In this document: positions 46,541 to 59,738 of the stretch, piece by piece | Layout: every line of letters begins with the position of its first letter | How positions within the stretch are numbered: the first letter of the stretch is position 1 | NCBI RefSeq assembly: GCF_039542905.1 | Contig: NZ_BAABIS010000001.1 | Location: 2,728,001 to 2,792,000, forward strand | Length of the DNA: 64,000 bases | Direction: 5' to 3' | Origin: Kitasatospora terrestris | GTDB lineage: Bacteria; Actinomycetota; Actinomycetes; Streptomycetales; Streptomycetaceae | Made by a program: the position numbers and the translations under genes | Notes under the pieces: generated by a model | The model's database searches: none | What the model was told of the DNA's origin: nothing | What the model saw: the letters and a program-made list of their open reading frames with translations, nothing else

Positions 46541-47287
46541 TCACTTCTCCACGTATCTCATCGAGCGGATACCCCGCTCAAGGTGCCACTGCAGATAGGC
46601 GGCCACCAACCCGCTGCCCTCGCGCCAGTACCGGGGTTCGCAGGCGTCGGCCGTCTGCCAGTCCCCCGACAGCAGCGCGCCGAGCAGTACCAGTGTCTCA
46701 GGGGAGGGTACGGCACTGCCCGGCACCCGGCAGTCCCCGCACAGGACCCCGCCGGCCTGCAGCGAGAAGAAGCGGTTGGGGCCGGGCAGTCCGCATTTCG
46801 CGCAGTCGGTGAAGCTGGCGCCGTAGCCGTTGACCGCGAGGGAGCGCAGCAGGAAGGCGTCCATCACCAGGTGCGGCTCGTGCTGCTCGCCGGCGAGCGT
46901 GCGCAGGCCGCCGACCAGCAGCAGGTACTGCTGGACGGCGGGCTGGCCCTCGTTCTCGGCGAAGCGCTCGGCGGTCTCCAGCATCGCGGTGCCGGCCGTG
47001 TACCGGGCGTAGTCGGTGACGATCCGGGCACCGTAGGGGGCGATGGTCTCGACCTGGGTGCACAGCGGCAGGGTCCGGCCGACCAGGTCGGTGCCGCGGC
47101 TGAAGAACTGGACGTCGACGTGGCAGAACGGCTCCAGCCGGGCGCCGAACTTGGACTTGGTGCGGCGCACGCCGCGGGCCACCGCGCGGACCTTGCCGTG
47201 CTGACGGGTCAGCAGCGTGATGATGCGGTCGGCCTCGCCGAGCTTCTGGGTGCGCAGCACGATGCCGTCGTCGCGGAAGAGACTCAT
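46541..47287 (-). CDS. recO: DNA repair protein RecO
   Basis: The 248-aa protein loads RecA on SSB-coated DNA in gap repair. The N-terminal OB fold starts [20 protein letters not shown] and continues with [20 protein letters not shown]. The C-terminal helical region has the zinc site CAKCG and CGDC. Length is typical for actinobacteria. It is directly upstream of uppS, an order common in this group. Confidence 0.95.
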   Translation of the reverse strand: MSLFRDDGIVLRTQKLGEADRIITLLTRQHGKVRAVARGVRRTKSKFGARLEPFCHVDVQFFSRGTDLVGRTLPLCTQVETIAPYGARIVTDYARYTAGTAMLETAERFAENEGQPAVQQYLLLVGGLRTLAGEQHEPHLVMDAFLLRSLAVNGYGASFTDCAKCGLPGPNRFFSLQAGGVLCGDCRVPGSAVPSPETLVLLGALLSGDWQTADACEPRYWREGSGLVAAYLQWHLERGIRSMRYVEK

Positions 47288-47434
47288 GGTCCCCCCATTG
47301 TCGCCCAGCCCACCGACAACCCGGCCCGCAGCCGGGCAGCCATGAACCCGCACCGGGGGCCCGTGGGGGGAATCGCCCGTAGGTGCGGGTCACGGCGGGC
47401 CCGGGAGGGGGGTTTCGGGCCCGGCTGTGGGGGC

Positions 47435-48100
47435 TCAGTGCGACGCGCTGGTGGCTGCTTCGAGGAGCGCGTCGACCTGGGCGGTGGAGAGTTTGAGGCA
47501 GCGGCCGACGACACCGAGCGCGGCGCGCTCCTGCGGCAGGTACCGGCCGTCGGCGAGGGCCACCCAGGCGCCCTGGGTGAGCAGTCGGGCCCGGCCCTGG
47601 AGGGCCAGGTGCGGGGCGAGCGGCTCGAGGGCGGCGTGCAGTTCGACGGCGAGGCCGCTGCCCTCGGCGGCGACGTCGATCGGGTCTCCCCCGCCGTGGC
47701 CGGAGAGCGCGGCGAGCGCGGCGAGCACCTGGGCCTCGCCGCAGTCCTCGAAGCCGGCCTCGCGGATCACGGTGCAGGCGGCGTCCCGGCCGGCCCGGCC
47801 GGCGGTGCCGCCGGCGGCGAGCGCGGCCAGCGCGATGGTGTACTGCGCGTCCCGGAGCATGGCGGCCAGCCGCAGCGAGGTGAGCTGCTCGAGCGCGTCG
47901 GTGCCGTAGCGGCCGTGGCAGGAGGTGCACTGCACGCTGCCGATCACCGGGCCGAGCGGGAGGACCGGGGTGCCGAGCAACCGCAGCCACCGCCGGCCGT
48001 GCTGCCGACGGTAGTTGCGATCCCCACCACAGCCCGGGCAGAAGAACTCACCGAGAACATCAGTCCGCCAGCGAGGGCGGACACCCCACAACCCTGTCAC
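47435..48100 (-). CDS. TerB-like protein with zinc ribbon
   Basis: The 221-aa protein begins with about 70 residues containing two CxxC pairs (FFCPGCGGD and QCTSCHGR), a zinc ribbon. The rest is all-helical, with two TerB-like four-helix units (MLRDAQYTIALAALAAGG, QGAWVALADGRYLPQERAAL). Members are annotated as tellurite-resistance TerB-like, but a role in metal or membrane stress is not shown by the sequence. It sits between recO and leuA on the same strand, 147 nt from recO. Confidence 0.75.
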   Translation of the reverse strand: MTGLWGVRPRWRTDVLGEFFCPGCGGDRNYRRQHGRRWLRLLGTPVLPLGPVIGSVQCTSCHGRYGTDALEQLTSLRLAAMLRDAQYTIALAALAAGGTAGRAGRDAACTVIREAGFEDCGEAQVLAALAALSGHGGGDPIDVAAEGSGLAVELHAALEPLAPHLALQGRARLLTQGAWVALADGRYLPQERAALGVVGRCLKLSTAQVDALLEAATSASH

Positions 48101-48285
48101 GGCGCCACTCCCCAGACATGGCAGGCGGCCTGCACATCAATGGGCAGGTCACGCGACCGGACGCCGCGGGCCGTCCCACCGACCCCGAATCCGGTGGATC
48201 GATGTTGCCACGGTTGCCCCCGGGTGTCAGCACCCCGAACGGGTCAAGAAGCGAAAATTTGTGACGCGGGCCACACGAAGCCGAA

Positions 48286-48312
48286 GGGCCACCCGCCGAC
48301 GGCGGGTGGCCC
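48286..48312 (-). terminator. Terminator of leuA
   Basis: GGGCCACCCGCC and GGCGGGTGGCCC form a perfect 12-bp stem with a GAC loop, 21 nt after the leuA stop. Confidence 0.8.
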
Positions 48313-48333
48313 CAGGAGGTCCTACCGGGGAGG

Positions 48334-51312
<2,979 letters not shown>

Positions 51313-51414
51313 TCACCGGATGCCGAGGCATGAACGCCGGACACGGGCCGCGTGAACGGGCAGTGCGCGAGTCCTCCACAAATCGCGCACCGCCCACTGC
51401 AATCCGACGAAGCG

Positions 51415-52707
51415 TCAGCTCCGGGCGGGAACCTCCAGGGCGACCGTCAGTGGACGATCGGCAACGCTCCGGCCGGCCTCGACCGTGCACGTTCCGGGCC
51501 TGGTGACCCAGCCGCCGAGGGTCTCGTCCCAGGTCTGCACGGTCCTGACCGACAGCTGCAGCCGTGCGGCGGCCACCTCGCCGGGGCCGGCCTCGACCAC
51601 CGCGAATCCGGCCAACTGCCGGTCGGGGCGCGAGCGGTCCACGCCGTCCGGCGCCAGGTAGACCTGGACCACCTCGCGGCCGGCCCGCCGCCCGGTGTTG
51701 CGCACCCGCACGCACACCTCCGCGAGGGTGTCCTCGGGCCCGCCGAGGGGCCCGCCGAGCCGGACCTCCAGCCCCTCGTAGGCCCACTGGGTGTAGCCCA
51801 GGCCGGCGCCGAACCAGTACGCGGGCTGCGCGCCGGACCGCCGCTGCCAGGCCCGGTAGCCGATGAACAGGCCCTCCCGGTAGGCGAGCCGGCCCTCGGT
51901 CGGGGCGACCTCCCAGACCGGGCAGTCGGCCTCCTCGGCCGGCCAGGTGGTGGGCAGCCGGCCGCCCGGCTCGACGACGCCCAGCAGCACGTCGGCCAGC
52001 GCCGCGCCGCCCTGCTGGCCGGGGAACCAGGCCAGCAGCACCGCCGCGACCTGCCCCCGCCACGGCATCAGCACCGGCGCGCCGGCGTTGACCACCACCA
52101 CGGTGCGCGGGTTGGCGGCCGCGACCCGGGCCACCAGCTCGTCCTGCCGGCCGGGCAGCGCCAGCGAGTCGCGGTCCACGCCCTCGCTCTCCACCTCCTC
52201 GGTGGTGCCGACCACGACCACCGCCACCTCGGCGGCGCGGGCGGCGGCCACCGCCTCCTCGATCAGCTCGTCGGGGCCCGGGCCGGGCGCGCCGTGGCCG
52301 AGTTGGAAGGAGACCAGACCGAATCCGGCCAGTCCGGTGTGCTCCGGCAGCACGCAGGTCAGCCGGACCTGCCGCAGCGCCGCGAAGTCCACGCCGCCGG
52401 GCAGCGTCCCCAGCCAGTGCACCGAGCCGTCGGCGGTGGCCGCCGTGCCCAGCGGCTCGCCGTCCGCCCCGAGCAGCTGGGCACGGCCGGGGAAGGCCGC
52501 CGGGGGCAGGAAGGTCCGCGGGTCGGCGCCGGGCGCGTGGCGCAGTTCCGTGCCCGCGCCGAGCGCCTCGCGCAGCCCCTCCAGCGGGGAGACCACCCGC
52601 TCCGGGAAGACCTGGGCGCTGCCGCCTCCGCCGAACCGCAGCTCGGCCGCGGCCGGGCCGATCAGCGCCACCGAGGCGGGCGCCGGGTCGAGCGGCAGGA
52701 CGCCGCC
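51415..52707 (-). pseudogene. 3' remnant of a GH3 beta-glucosidase gene
   Basis: The frame encodes only the C-terminal part of a GH3 enzyme: GGVLPLDPAPASVALIGPAA, then VESEGVDRDSLALPGRQDEL, AAANPRTVVVVNAGAPV, GGRLPTTWP and YWFGAGLGYTQW, and a final Fn3-like domain. The N-terminal TIM-barrel with the nucleophile Asp is absent. About 430 residues remain of an expected 750-850. Similarity stops at about 52707, exactly where a truncated LacI-type frame begins on the other strand. No start codon with a sensible context exists there. Confidence 0.8.
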
Positions 52708-52992
52708 GTGCTCTGCTTCGAACCGCTGCTCACCCCCGCCGGCGTGGAGCTGCTGCACCGGGCCGGCACCCGGGCGGTCGCCACGGTCGGCGCCGACGAC
52801 CTGATGCTGGCCCGGCTGCTGCGCCCCCGGCTCACCACCGTCCACATGAGCCTGCCGGCCGGCGAGGAGCTCGCCGAGCTGGTCGACCGGCTGATCTCCG
52901 ACCCGGTCGCCGAGCCGGTCGCCGACCCGGTCGCCGAGCCGGTCTCCCGCGAGCTGATGACGGTCCGCCTGGTGGTCCGCGACTCCGGCTGA
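52702..52992 (+). pseudogene. 3' remnant of a LacI-family regulator gene
   Basis: The plus frame gives AAVLCFEPLLTPAGVELLHR, then VATVGADDLMLARLLRPRL, TTVHMSLPAGEELAELVDRL and a final LMTVRLVVRDSG. This is the C-terminal 95 residues of a LacI/GntR-sugar regulator (ligand domain end, LTTV and LVVRDS motifs). The HTH and most of the ligand domain are missing. It joins the truncated GH3 remnant head to head. VAEPVADPVAEPV is a short repeat of 21 nt near the end. Confidence 0.78.
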
Positions 52993-53013
52993 GCACGCCG
53001 GCCGAACACGCCG

Positions 53014-53045
53014 GAGGCCCGGCGGGTGGTCACCCGCCGGGCCTC
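53014..53045. terminator. Terminator next to era
   Basis: GAGGCCCGGCGGGTG and CACCCGCCGGGCCTC form a perfect 15-bp stem with a GT loop, 13 nt after the era stop and 21 nt after the LacI remnant. Confidence 0.85.
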
Positions 53046-53058
53046 GACGGACGCTCCG

Positions 53059-53988
53059 TCAGAATCCGAGCTTGCGCAGCTGCTTGGGGTCGCGCTGCCA
53101 GTCCTTGGCGACCTTGACGTGCAGGTCCAGGTAGACCGGGGTGCCGAGCAGCGCCTCGATGTGCTTGCGGGCGGTGGTGCCGACGTGCTTCAGGCGCGAG
53201 CCCTTGGCGCCGATCACGATCGCCTTCTGGCTCTGCCGCTCGATGTAGACGTTGGCGTGGATGTCCAGCAGCGGACGGTCGGCCGGGCGGCCCTCGCGCG
53301 GGATCATCTCCTCGACCACCACCGCCAGCGAGTGCGGCAGCTCGTCGCGGACGCCCTCCAGCGCGGCCTCGCGGATCAGCTCGGCGACCATGATCTGCTC
53401 GGGCTCGTCGGTCAGATCGCCGTCCGGGTAGAGGGGCATGCCCTCCGGGAGCAGCTTGGTGATCAGCTCGCCGACCAGCTCGACCTGCTTGTCGCCGACC
53501 GCCGAGACCGGGATGATCTCCGCCCACTCGATGCCCAGCTCGGCGCCCAGCTGGTGGACGGCGATCAGCTGCTCGGCCAGCCGCTTGGAGTCGACCAGGT
53601 CGGTCTTGGTGACGATGGCGACCTTGGGGGTCTTCTTGATCTCGGCGAGCTCCTTGGCGATGAACTTGTCGCCGGGGCCGAGCTTCTGGTCGGCGGGCAG
53701 GCAGAAGCCGATCACGTCGACCTCGGCCCAGGTGGAGCGGACCAGGTCGTTGAGCCGCTCGCCGAGGAGCGTGCGGGGCTTGTGCAGGCCGGGGGTGTCC
53801 ACCAGGACGAGCTGCGCGTCGGGGCGGTGGACGATGCCCCGGACGGTGTGCCGGGTGGTCTGCGGGCGGTCGGAGGTGATCGCGACCTTCGTCCCGACCA
53901 GGGCGTTGGTCAGGGTCGACTTACCCGCGTTGGGACGGCCGACGAAGCACGCGAACCCGGAGCGGTACGGGGAGGAAGGACTACTCAT
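53059..53988 (-). CDS. era: GTPase Era
   Basis: The 309-aa protein assists 16S rRNA and 30S maturation. The G domain has GRPNAGKSTLTNAL (G1), DRPQTTRHTVRG (switch I), VDTPGLHKP (G3) and TKTDLV (G4). The C-terminal KH domain has YIERQSQKAIVIGAKGSRLK. The ATG at 53988 is preferred since GGGAG is about 10 nt upstream; one at 53997 would be too close to it. It is the last gene of the rRNA-maturation set on this strand. Confidence 0.96.
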   Translation of the reverse strand: MSSPSSPYRSGFACFVGRPNAGKSTLTNALVGTKVAITSDRPQTTRHTVRGIVHRPDAQLVLVDTPGLHKPRTLLGERLNDLVRSTWAEVDVIGFCLPADQKLGPGDKFIAKELAEIKKTPKVAIVTKTDLVDSKRLAEQLIAVHQLGAELGIEWAEIIPVSAVGDKQVELVGELITKLLPEGMPLYPDGDLTDEPEQIMVAELIREAALEGVRDELPHSLAVVVEEMIPREGRPADRPLLDIHANVYIERQSQKAIVIGAKGSRLKHVGTTARKHIEALLGTPVYLDLHVKVAKDWQRDPKQLRKLGF

Positions 53989-54024
53989 GGGCACCATTCT
54001 CCCTGATCACCGACGCCCGGCCGG

Positions 54025-54180
54025 TCAGCCGGTCTTCTTGCCGCCCGTCAGCCCGCCGATCAGCACCAGGACCAGCAGCGCGATCGATCCGGCGAGCCAC
54101 CACGGCGAGCCGGTCTCGTGCCAGCGGCCGAGCCCCATCACGGTCAGCAGCAGCCCGGCGAAGAACGCCAGTACGCCCAT
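54025..54180 (-). CDS. Small two-helix membrane protein
   Basis: This 51-aa frame starts with ATG at 54180, with GGGAGGGG just upstream. It is mostly two hydrophobic helices (MGVLAFFAGLLLTVMGLG and WLAGSIALLVLVLIGGLTGG) with a short Lys end. It lies between era and the cytidine-deaminase-like gene on the same strand. The good ribosome binding site and codon use support it as real; function is unknown. Confidence 0.7.
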   Translation of the reverse strand: MGVLAFFAGLLLTVMGLGRWHETGSPWWLAGSIALLVLVLIGGLTGGKKTG

Positions 54181-54251
54181 GGTCCCCTCCCCCGACGCCA
54201 CCCTTGCGGTCAGATTATCGCCCTGCCACAAGGGGGCTCGGGAGGAGTCGC

Positions 54252-54605
54252 TCAGCGGGCCCCGGTGACCGACCGCACCGTGCCGTCCGGACCGGCCAGC
54301 AGCACCGGCGTACCGGCCCCGCCCAGGTCGCGCACGGCCGCCAGGTCGGCGTCGGCCGGGGCGCCGGCCGCGGTCACCACGGCGGCCGCCTCCAGGCCCT
54401 TGGCGCCGCTGGCGACGGCCATCGCGACCGCCGTCTGCAGGGCGCTCAGCCGCAGCGACTCCAGCGCCACGGTGCCCGCCACGTACGTGCGGCCGGTCTC
54501 GTCGCGCACCGCCGCGCCCTCCTCGACGCCGTTGCGGGCGCGGGCGGATCGCGCCAGCGTGACGATCTTCTTGTCCTCGGGGTCCAGCTCGGAGATCTCG
54601 CTCAT
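54252..54605 (-). CDS. Cytidine-deaminase-fold protein lacking zinc ligands
   Basis: The 117-aa protein follows the cytidine deaminase pattern in length and secondary structure: DKKIVTLARSARARNGVEEG, then VRDETGRTYVAGTVALESLR and ALQTAVAMAVASG. Where active enzymes have the zinc/catalytic HAE or CAE and PCxxC motifs, it has SALQTAVAMA and no cysteine at all. It is probably a non-catalytic paralogue. It lies between corC/DUF4383 genes and era on one strand, 18 nt after the aldo/keto reductase stop. Confidence 0.7.
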   Translation of the reverse strand: MSEISELDPEDKKIVTLARSARARNGVEEGAAVRDETGRTYVAGTVALESLRLSALQTAVAMAVASGAKGLEAAAVVTAAGAPADADLAAVRDLGGAGTPVLLAGPDGTVRSVTGAR

Positions 54606-54622
54606 GGGCAACGAGCATAGGC

Positions 54623-55591
54623 TCACTCCATCAGCGCGCCCTCACCCACCGGGGCGAACGCCGCCAGCGCCGCGTCGATCCGGGCCAGCGTCGGTGCGTC
54701 CAGCGCGAGTTCGGCCGCCGCGAGGTTCTCCGCGATGTGCGCCGGGGTGCGGCTGCCGGGGATCGGCACCACCTGGGCGTCCTGGTGGAGCAGCCAGGCC
54801 AGCGCCAGCTGCCCGGGCGTCACGGCCAGCTCGGCGGCGATCGCCCGCACCGGGGCGTAGCGGTCGTTGTTGGTCCGCAGGTTGTCCCCGCTGAAGCGCT
54901 CCTGCTGGTGGCGGAAGTCCCCTTCGCCCAGCCCCTCGACGGTGCCGGTGAGGAAGCCGCCGCCGAGCGGGCTCCAGGCGACCACGGCGGTGCCCAGCTC
55001 CTTCGCCGCCGCCAGCAGCTCCGGGTCGACCGCCTGCCACATCGACCACTGCGCCTGCACCGCCGCGACGGGATGCACGGCGTGCGCCGCCCGCAGCTGC
55101 TCGGCGGTGACGTTCGAGACGCCGAGCCGGCGGACCAGCCCGTCCTCGATCAGCTCGGCGACCGCGCCCACGGTGTCCTCGAAGGGCACCTGCGGGTCCG
55201 GGAAGTGCGGGTAGTAGAGGTCGATCGCCTCCACCCCGAGCCCGCGCAGCGACTGCTCGGCGTACCCGCGGACGAACTTGGGCTCGCAGTTCACCGCGAG
55301 CTCGCCGAAGGCGTAGTTCACCGGGAAGCGGTGCGCCTCGGCGCCGTCCGGGATCCGGAACCCGAACTTGGTGGCGACCAGGACGTCGTCCCGGCCGTCC
55401 AGCGCCCGCCCGACCAGGCGCTCGTTGTGCCCGTCCGGCCCGTACCCGTCCGCGGTGTCGATCATCACCGCGCCGGCGTCCAGCGCGGCCCGCAGCGCGG
55501 CCTCCCCGCGCCGGTCGTCGATCTCCCCGTACATGCCGGGCGACAGCACCATCGCGCCGTACCCGATCCCCGACCGCCCCTCGATCACCAT
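54623..55591 (-). CDS. Aldo/keto reductase
   Basis: The 322-aa protein has the (beta/alpha)8 NADPH-dependent aldo/keto reductase pattern: GYGAMVLSPGMYGE, DTADGYGPDGHNERLVGRAL with the catalytic Asp/Tyr, LVATKFGF with the Lys, then IGVSNVTAEQL-like RLGVSNVTAEQLRAAH and IPGSRTPAHIAENL near the end (cofactor 2'-phosphate). The usual active-site His region reads LYYPHFPDP. It resembles the AKR13/YajO-like group. The physiological substrate is unknown. GGAAGGGGACC lies before the ATG at 55591. Confidence 0.9.
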   Translation of the reverse strand: MVIEGRSGIGYGAMVLSPGMYGEIDDRRGEAALRAALDAGAVMIDTADGYGPDGHNERLVGRALDGRDDVLVATKFGFRIPDGAEAHRFPVNYAFGELAVNCEPKFVRGYAEQSLRGLGVEAIDLYYPHFPDPQVPFEDTVGAVAELIEDGLVRRLGVSNVTAEQLRAAHAVHPVAAVQAQWSMWQAVDPELLAAAKELGTAVVAWSPLGGGFLTGTVEGLGEGDFRHQQERFSGDNLRTNNDRYAPVRAIAAELAVTPGQLALAWLLHQDAQVVPIPGSRTPAHIAENLAAAELALDAPTLARIDAALAAFAPVGEGALME

Positions 55592-55689
55592 GCCGGTGGT
55601 CCCCTTCCGTCCGTAGGCGTACGGGGACCACTCTCACCCGGCGGCGCGCGCCCGGCATGCCGCGGCGCGCGCCGATCACCCCCAGAACA

Positions 55690-56229
55690 TCAGTGCCCGG
55701 TCGGGTTGGGCGGCCCGGGCCGCATCACCTTGACGAAGGTGGGCGGGCCGGAGGGCAGCGTCTCCGGGCGCGAGTGCCGCTCCTTCCAGTACGGGTTGTC
55801 CTTGGGCAGGTGGCTGCTGACCCTGCCGTACATGCCGAAGGTCAGGACCACGAAGCCGAACACGAAGCTGAAGATCACGTTGGAGATGTGGAAGGCCAGC
55901 CGGTTGGCGCTGCTGTCGAGCACCATCAGTCCGACGAAGCCCGCCAGGACGAACAGCAGGCCGATCGCCATGTTGATGTTGGAGGCGATGTTGCCGCCGA
56001 TCACCGCGCCGAGGATCAGCACGCCGCCGGCGACCAGCGAGAGCACGCTGAGCGCGCCGTTGCTGGAGAGGCCCAGGACCTCCTTGCCCTCGGTGTCGAT
56101 GAAGCCGGGGTGGCTGCCGGTCAGCCCCAGGATGCCGAAGACCACCAGGAAGACGCCGCCGAGGCCGGCGCCGAACCGGTAGACCCGGCCGAGCTTGTGG
56201 TCGACCGGTAGTTCGTCCTGCAATTTCAT
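55690..56229 (-). CDS. DUF4383-type membrane protein
   Basis: The 179-aa protein has four membrane segments (FGAGLGGVFLVVFGILGL, ALSVLSLVAGGVLILGAVIG, NMAIGLLFVLAGFVGLMVL, NVIFSFVFGFVVLTFGMYG) and a hydrophilic C-terminus. The pattern, with SNINMAIGLLF and ISNVIFSFVFG, is typical of actinobacterial DUF4383 proteins. GGAGG lies before the ATG at 56229. Function is unknown. It is 12 nt downstream of the small Cys-pair gene, so the two are probably co-transcribed. Confidence 0.85.
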   Translation of the reverse strand: MKLQDELPVDHKLGRVYRFGAGLGGVFLVVFGILGLTGSHPGFIDTEGKEVLGLSSNGALSVLSLVAGGVLILGAVIGGNIASNINMAIGLLFVLAGFVGLMVLDSSANRLAFHISNVIFSFVFGFVVLTFGMYGRVSSHLPKDNPYWKERHSRPETLPSGPPTFVKVMRPGPPNPTGH

Positions 56230-56241
56230 CGCAACCTCCGC

Positions 56242-56472
56242 TCAGGCCCAGTCCTCGGGGAGGAACGGGGCTTCGTGCAGGTACAGCGAGCCGCACTGCT
56301 GGCAGCTCCGCAGGCCGGTGCCCCAGTCCGACTCGGGCCGGGTCTCGGCGTCCGCGACGATCTCCGCGCCGCACATGCCGTGCGACGGGTCGGTGCTCCG
56401 GACGACGTGCCACCTGGCCACCTGGCCGGACGGCCCCCCGGCGCCGTACTCCGCGCGCAATTGATGTGCCAT
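56242..56472 (-). CDS. Small protein with Cys pairs
   Basis: From the ATG at 56472 the product is 76 aa (MAHQLRAEYGAGGPSGQVAR). It holds MCGAEIVAD and SCQQCGSLYLH, giving three cysteines and a His that could form a small zinc site. Such actinobacterial proteins have no known function. The reading frame is compact and ends 12 nt before the DUF4383 gene. Confidence 0.65.
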   Translation of the reverse strand: MAHQLRAEYGAGGPSGQVARWHVVRSTDPSHGMCGAEIVADAETRPESDWGTGLRSCQQCGSLYLHEAPFLPEDWA

Positions 56473-56539
56473 GTGTCCATCGTCGTCATCCCGGCGAGCC
56501 CGGGGCAAACGCTGCGCGCAGGCCCGGCGGTTCCTCCAA

Positions 56540-56583
56540 GGACAAGGCGGCCCGCGGGGGGCTCCCCGCGGGCCGCCTTGTCC
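56540..56583. terminator. Terminator downstream of the corC-type gene
   Basis: A perfect 20-bp stem (56540-56559 with 56564-56583) closes a 4-nt GGCT loop, 15 nt past the corC stop. It is the longest perfect stem in the window and separates the rnz-to-corC operon from the next genes. Confidence 0.88.
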
Positions 56584-56598
56584 GGAACGCCGGGACTG

Positions 56599-57933
56599 CT
56601 ACTCGTGCTCCGCCTCCACCGGCTCCCCGATCTCCGCGGGCTCGCGCACCGGCGCCGCGACCACGGTGCCGATCCGGTTGCGGCGGCCGGCCGAGCTCTC
56701 GGCGGTCAGCCGGATGGACAGCAGGTCGCTGCCCGTCTCCTCCGGCACCGGGATGGCGCAGGAGGACCCGGGGATCGGCACCCGGCCCAGGTGCTTGGCG
56801 AGCAGGCCGCCGACCGTCTCCACGTCCTCGTCGGCCAGCTCGATGCCGAACAGCTCGCCGAGGTCCTCCACCAGCAGCCGGGCGGTGATCCGGTAGGAGC
56901 CGTCGCCGAGGTCCTCGACCGGGGCGATCTCCCGGTCGTACTCGTCGGTGATCTCACCGACGATCTCCTCCAGGATGTCCTCGATGGTCACCAGGCCGGC
57001 CGTGCCGCCGTACTCGTCGATGACGATCGCCACGTGCGAGCGCATCTGCTGCATCTCGCGCAGCAGGTCGGCGGCCGGCTTGGAGTCGGGGACGAACACC
57101 GCCGGGCGCATCACCCCGTCGACCTGCTCGGACTCCGACTCCCGGTTGATGTGGGTGCGCCGGACCAGGTCCTTCAGGTACACGATGCCGACCACGTCGT
57201 CCTCGTTGTCCCCGACCACCGGGATCCGGGAGAAGCCGGAGCGCAGCGCCAGGGTGAGGGCCTGCCGGACGGTCTTGTGCCGCTCGATCATCACCAGGTC
57301 GGTGCGCGGCACCATCACCTCGCGGACGATGGTGTCGCCCAGCTCGAAGACCGAGTGCACCATCCGGCGCTCCTCGTCCTCGATCAGGTCGTCCTGCTCC
57401 GCCAGGTCCACCAGGGCCCGCAGCTCCGCCTCGGAGGCGAACGGCCCCTCCTTGTACCCCTTGCCCGGGGTGAGCGCGTTGCCGACCAGGATCAGCAGCT
57501 TGGGGATCGGCCCGAGGATCCGGGCCAGCGGCAGCAGCACGTACGAGGCGGTGGTGGCCGTGGTCAGCGGGTGCTGGCGGCCGATGGTGCGCGGCGAGAC
57601 GCCGACCGCCACGAAGGAGACCAGCACCATCACGCCGACCGCGGTCAGCACCGCCTGCCAGGTCTCCTCGAAGCTCCGCACGCAGACCACGGTGACCAGC
57701 ACGGCCGCCGCCATCTCGCAGGCCACCCGGATCAGGGTGGCCAGGTTGAGGTAGCGGATCGGGTCGGAGGTCAGCGCGAGCAGCCGGTCGGCGCCGCGCC
57801 GGCCGGCCCTCGCGGCCTCCTCGGCGCGGAACCGGGAGATCCGGGAGATGCCGGCCTCGGCGCACGCCGCGAGCCAGCCGAGCACGACCAGCAGGAGAGC
57901 TCCGACGAGGAAGCTCGTACTCTCACCACTCAC
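56599..57933 (-). CDS. CNNM/CorC-type hemolysin-family membrane protein
   Basis: The 444-aa protein begins with a DUF21/CNNM membrane domain (FLVGALLLVVLGWLAACAEA and three further helices to about residue 150). Two CBS domains follow (MVPRTDLVMIERHKTVRQAL, VFVPDSKPAADLLREMQQ), then a CorC/HlyC transporter-associated domain. Family members handle Mg2+ or Co2+ export. In actinomycetes this gene often follows ybeY, as it does here with a 13-nt gap. The terminator after it ends the operon. Confidence 0.92.
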   Translation of the reverse strand: MSGESTSFLVGALLLVVLGWLAACAEAGISRISRFRAEEAARAGRRGADRLLALTSDPIRYLNLATLIRVACEMAAAVLVTVVCVRSFEETWQAVLTAVGVMVLVSFVAVGVSPRTIGRQHPLTTATTASYVLLPLARILGPIPKLLILVGNALTPGKGYKEGPFASEAELRALVDLAEQDDLIEDEERRMVHSVFELGDTIVREVMVPRTDLVMIERHKTVRQALTLALRSGFSRIPVVGDNEDDVVGIVYLKDLVRRTHINRESESEQVDGVMRPAVFVPDSKPAADLLREMQQMRSHVAIVIDEYGGTAGLVTIEDILEEIVGEITDEYDREIAPVEDLGDGSYRITARLLVEDLGELFGIELADEDVETVGGLLAKHLGRVPIPGSSCAIPVPEETGSDLLSIRLTAESSAGRRNRIGTVVAAPVREPAEIGEPVEAEHE

Positions 57934-57946
57934 AGACGGCCGGCCC

Positions 57947-58441
57947 TCAGTGGGTGGTCGGCGCCGGGGAGATCCCGGACAGTCCGCGACCGGCGCGCCA
58001 GTCGTCCAGGATCCGCTTCTGCAGCGCGAACATCTCGCGCTCCTCGTCGGGCTCCTCGTGGTCGTAGCCGAGCACGTGCAGCACGCCGTGCACGGTGAGC
58101 AGCTGCAGCTCCTCGTCCATGGAGTGCTTGGACGGGGCGGCCAGGCCCTGCTTCTCGGCGACCTCGGGGCAGAGCACGATGTCGCCGAGCAGCCCCTGCG
58201 GCAGGTCCTCGCCCTCCTTGCCGGGACGGAGCTCGTCCATCGGGAAGGACATCACGTCGGTGGGGCCCGGGAGGTCCATCCACTGCACGTGCAGCTCCGC
58301 CATCGCGTCGCTGTCGACCAGGATCACGGACAGTTCGGACTGCGGGTGGATCCGCATCTTGTCGAGGGCGTACCGGGCGACGTCGAGGATGGACTCCTCG
58401 TCCGCGTCCCAGCCGGACTCGTTGGCGATGTCGATCGACAT
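57947..58441 (-). CDS. ybeY: Endoribonuclease YbeY
   Basis: The 164-aa zinc-dependent RNase takes part in 16S rRNA 3'-end maturation. The UPF0054 signature is [19 protein letters not shown], with the His-x3-His-x5-His zinc ligands; [11 protein letters not shown] and DVMSFPMDE are conserved upstream parts. It lies 14 nt after phoH, a near-universal gene pair, and 13 nt before the corC-type gene. Confidence 0.96.
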   Translation of the reverse strand: MSIDIANESGWDADEESILDVARYALDKMRIHPQSELSVILVDSDAMAELHVQWMDLPGPTDVMSFPMDELRPGKEGEDLPQGLLGDIVLCPEVAEKQGLAAPSKHSMDEELQLLTVHGVLHVLGYDHEEPDEEREMFALQKRILDDWRAGRGLSGISPAPTTH

Positions 58442-58455
58442 GGAGGGTGCGTTAC

Positions 58456-59559
<1,104 letters not shown>

Positions 59560-59738
59560 GGGTCGGCGCTGCCGCCTGCCTCATCCCCATCCGTCGTCTC
59601 GTGTGGCGCTCCGGGCTCTCCGGGTCACCAGGGTACGCCGCGCAGGTGTTCGCCGGAGCGGCGCAGCGCGTTCGATGGTCCGCCTGATCCGCGGCCGACG
59701 CGAATGGTTTTCCGCCCGTTCCGCGCTCGGCCCCGCGC

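Noticed and set aside
51352-52992. A 546-codon plus-strand frame across the GH3 remnant
   Set aside because: Only its last 95 residues look like a protein (LacI type); the rest is antisense to GH3 sequence.
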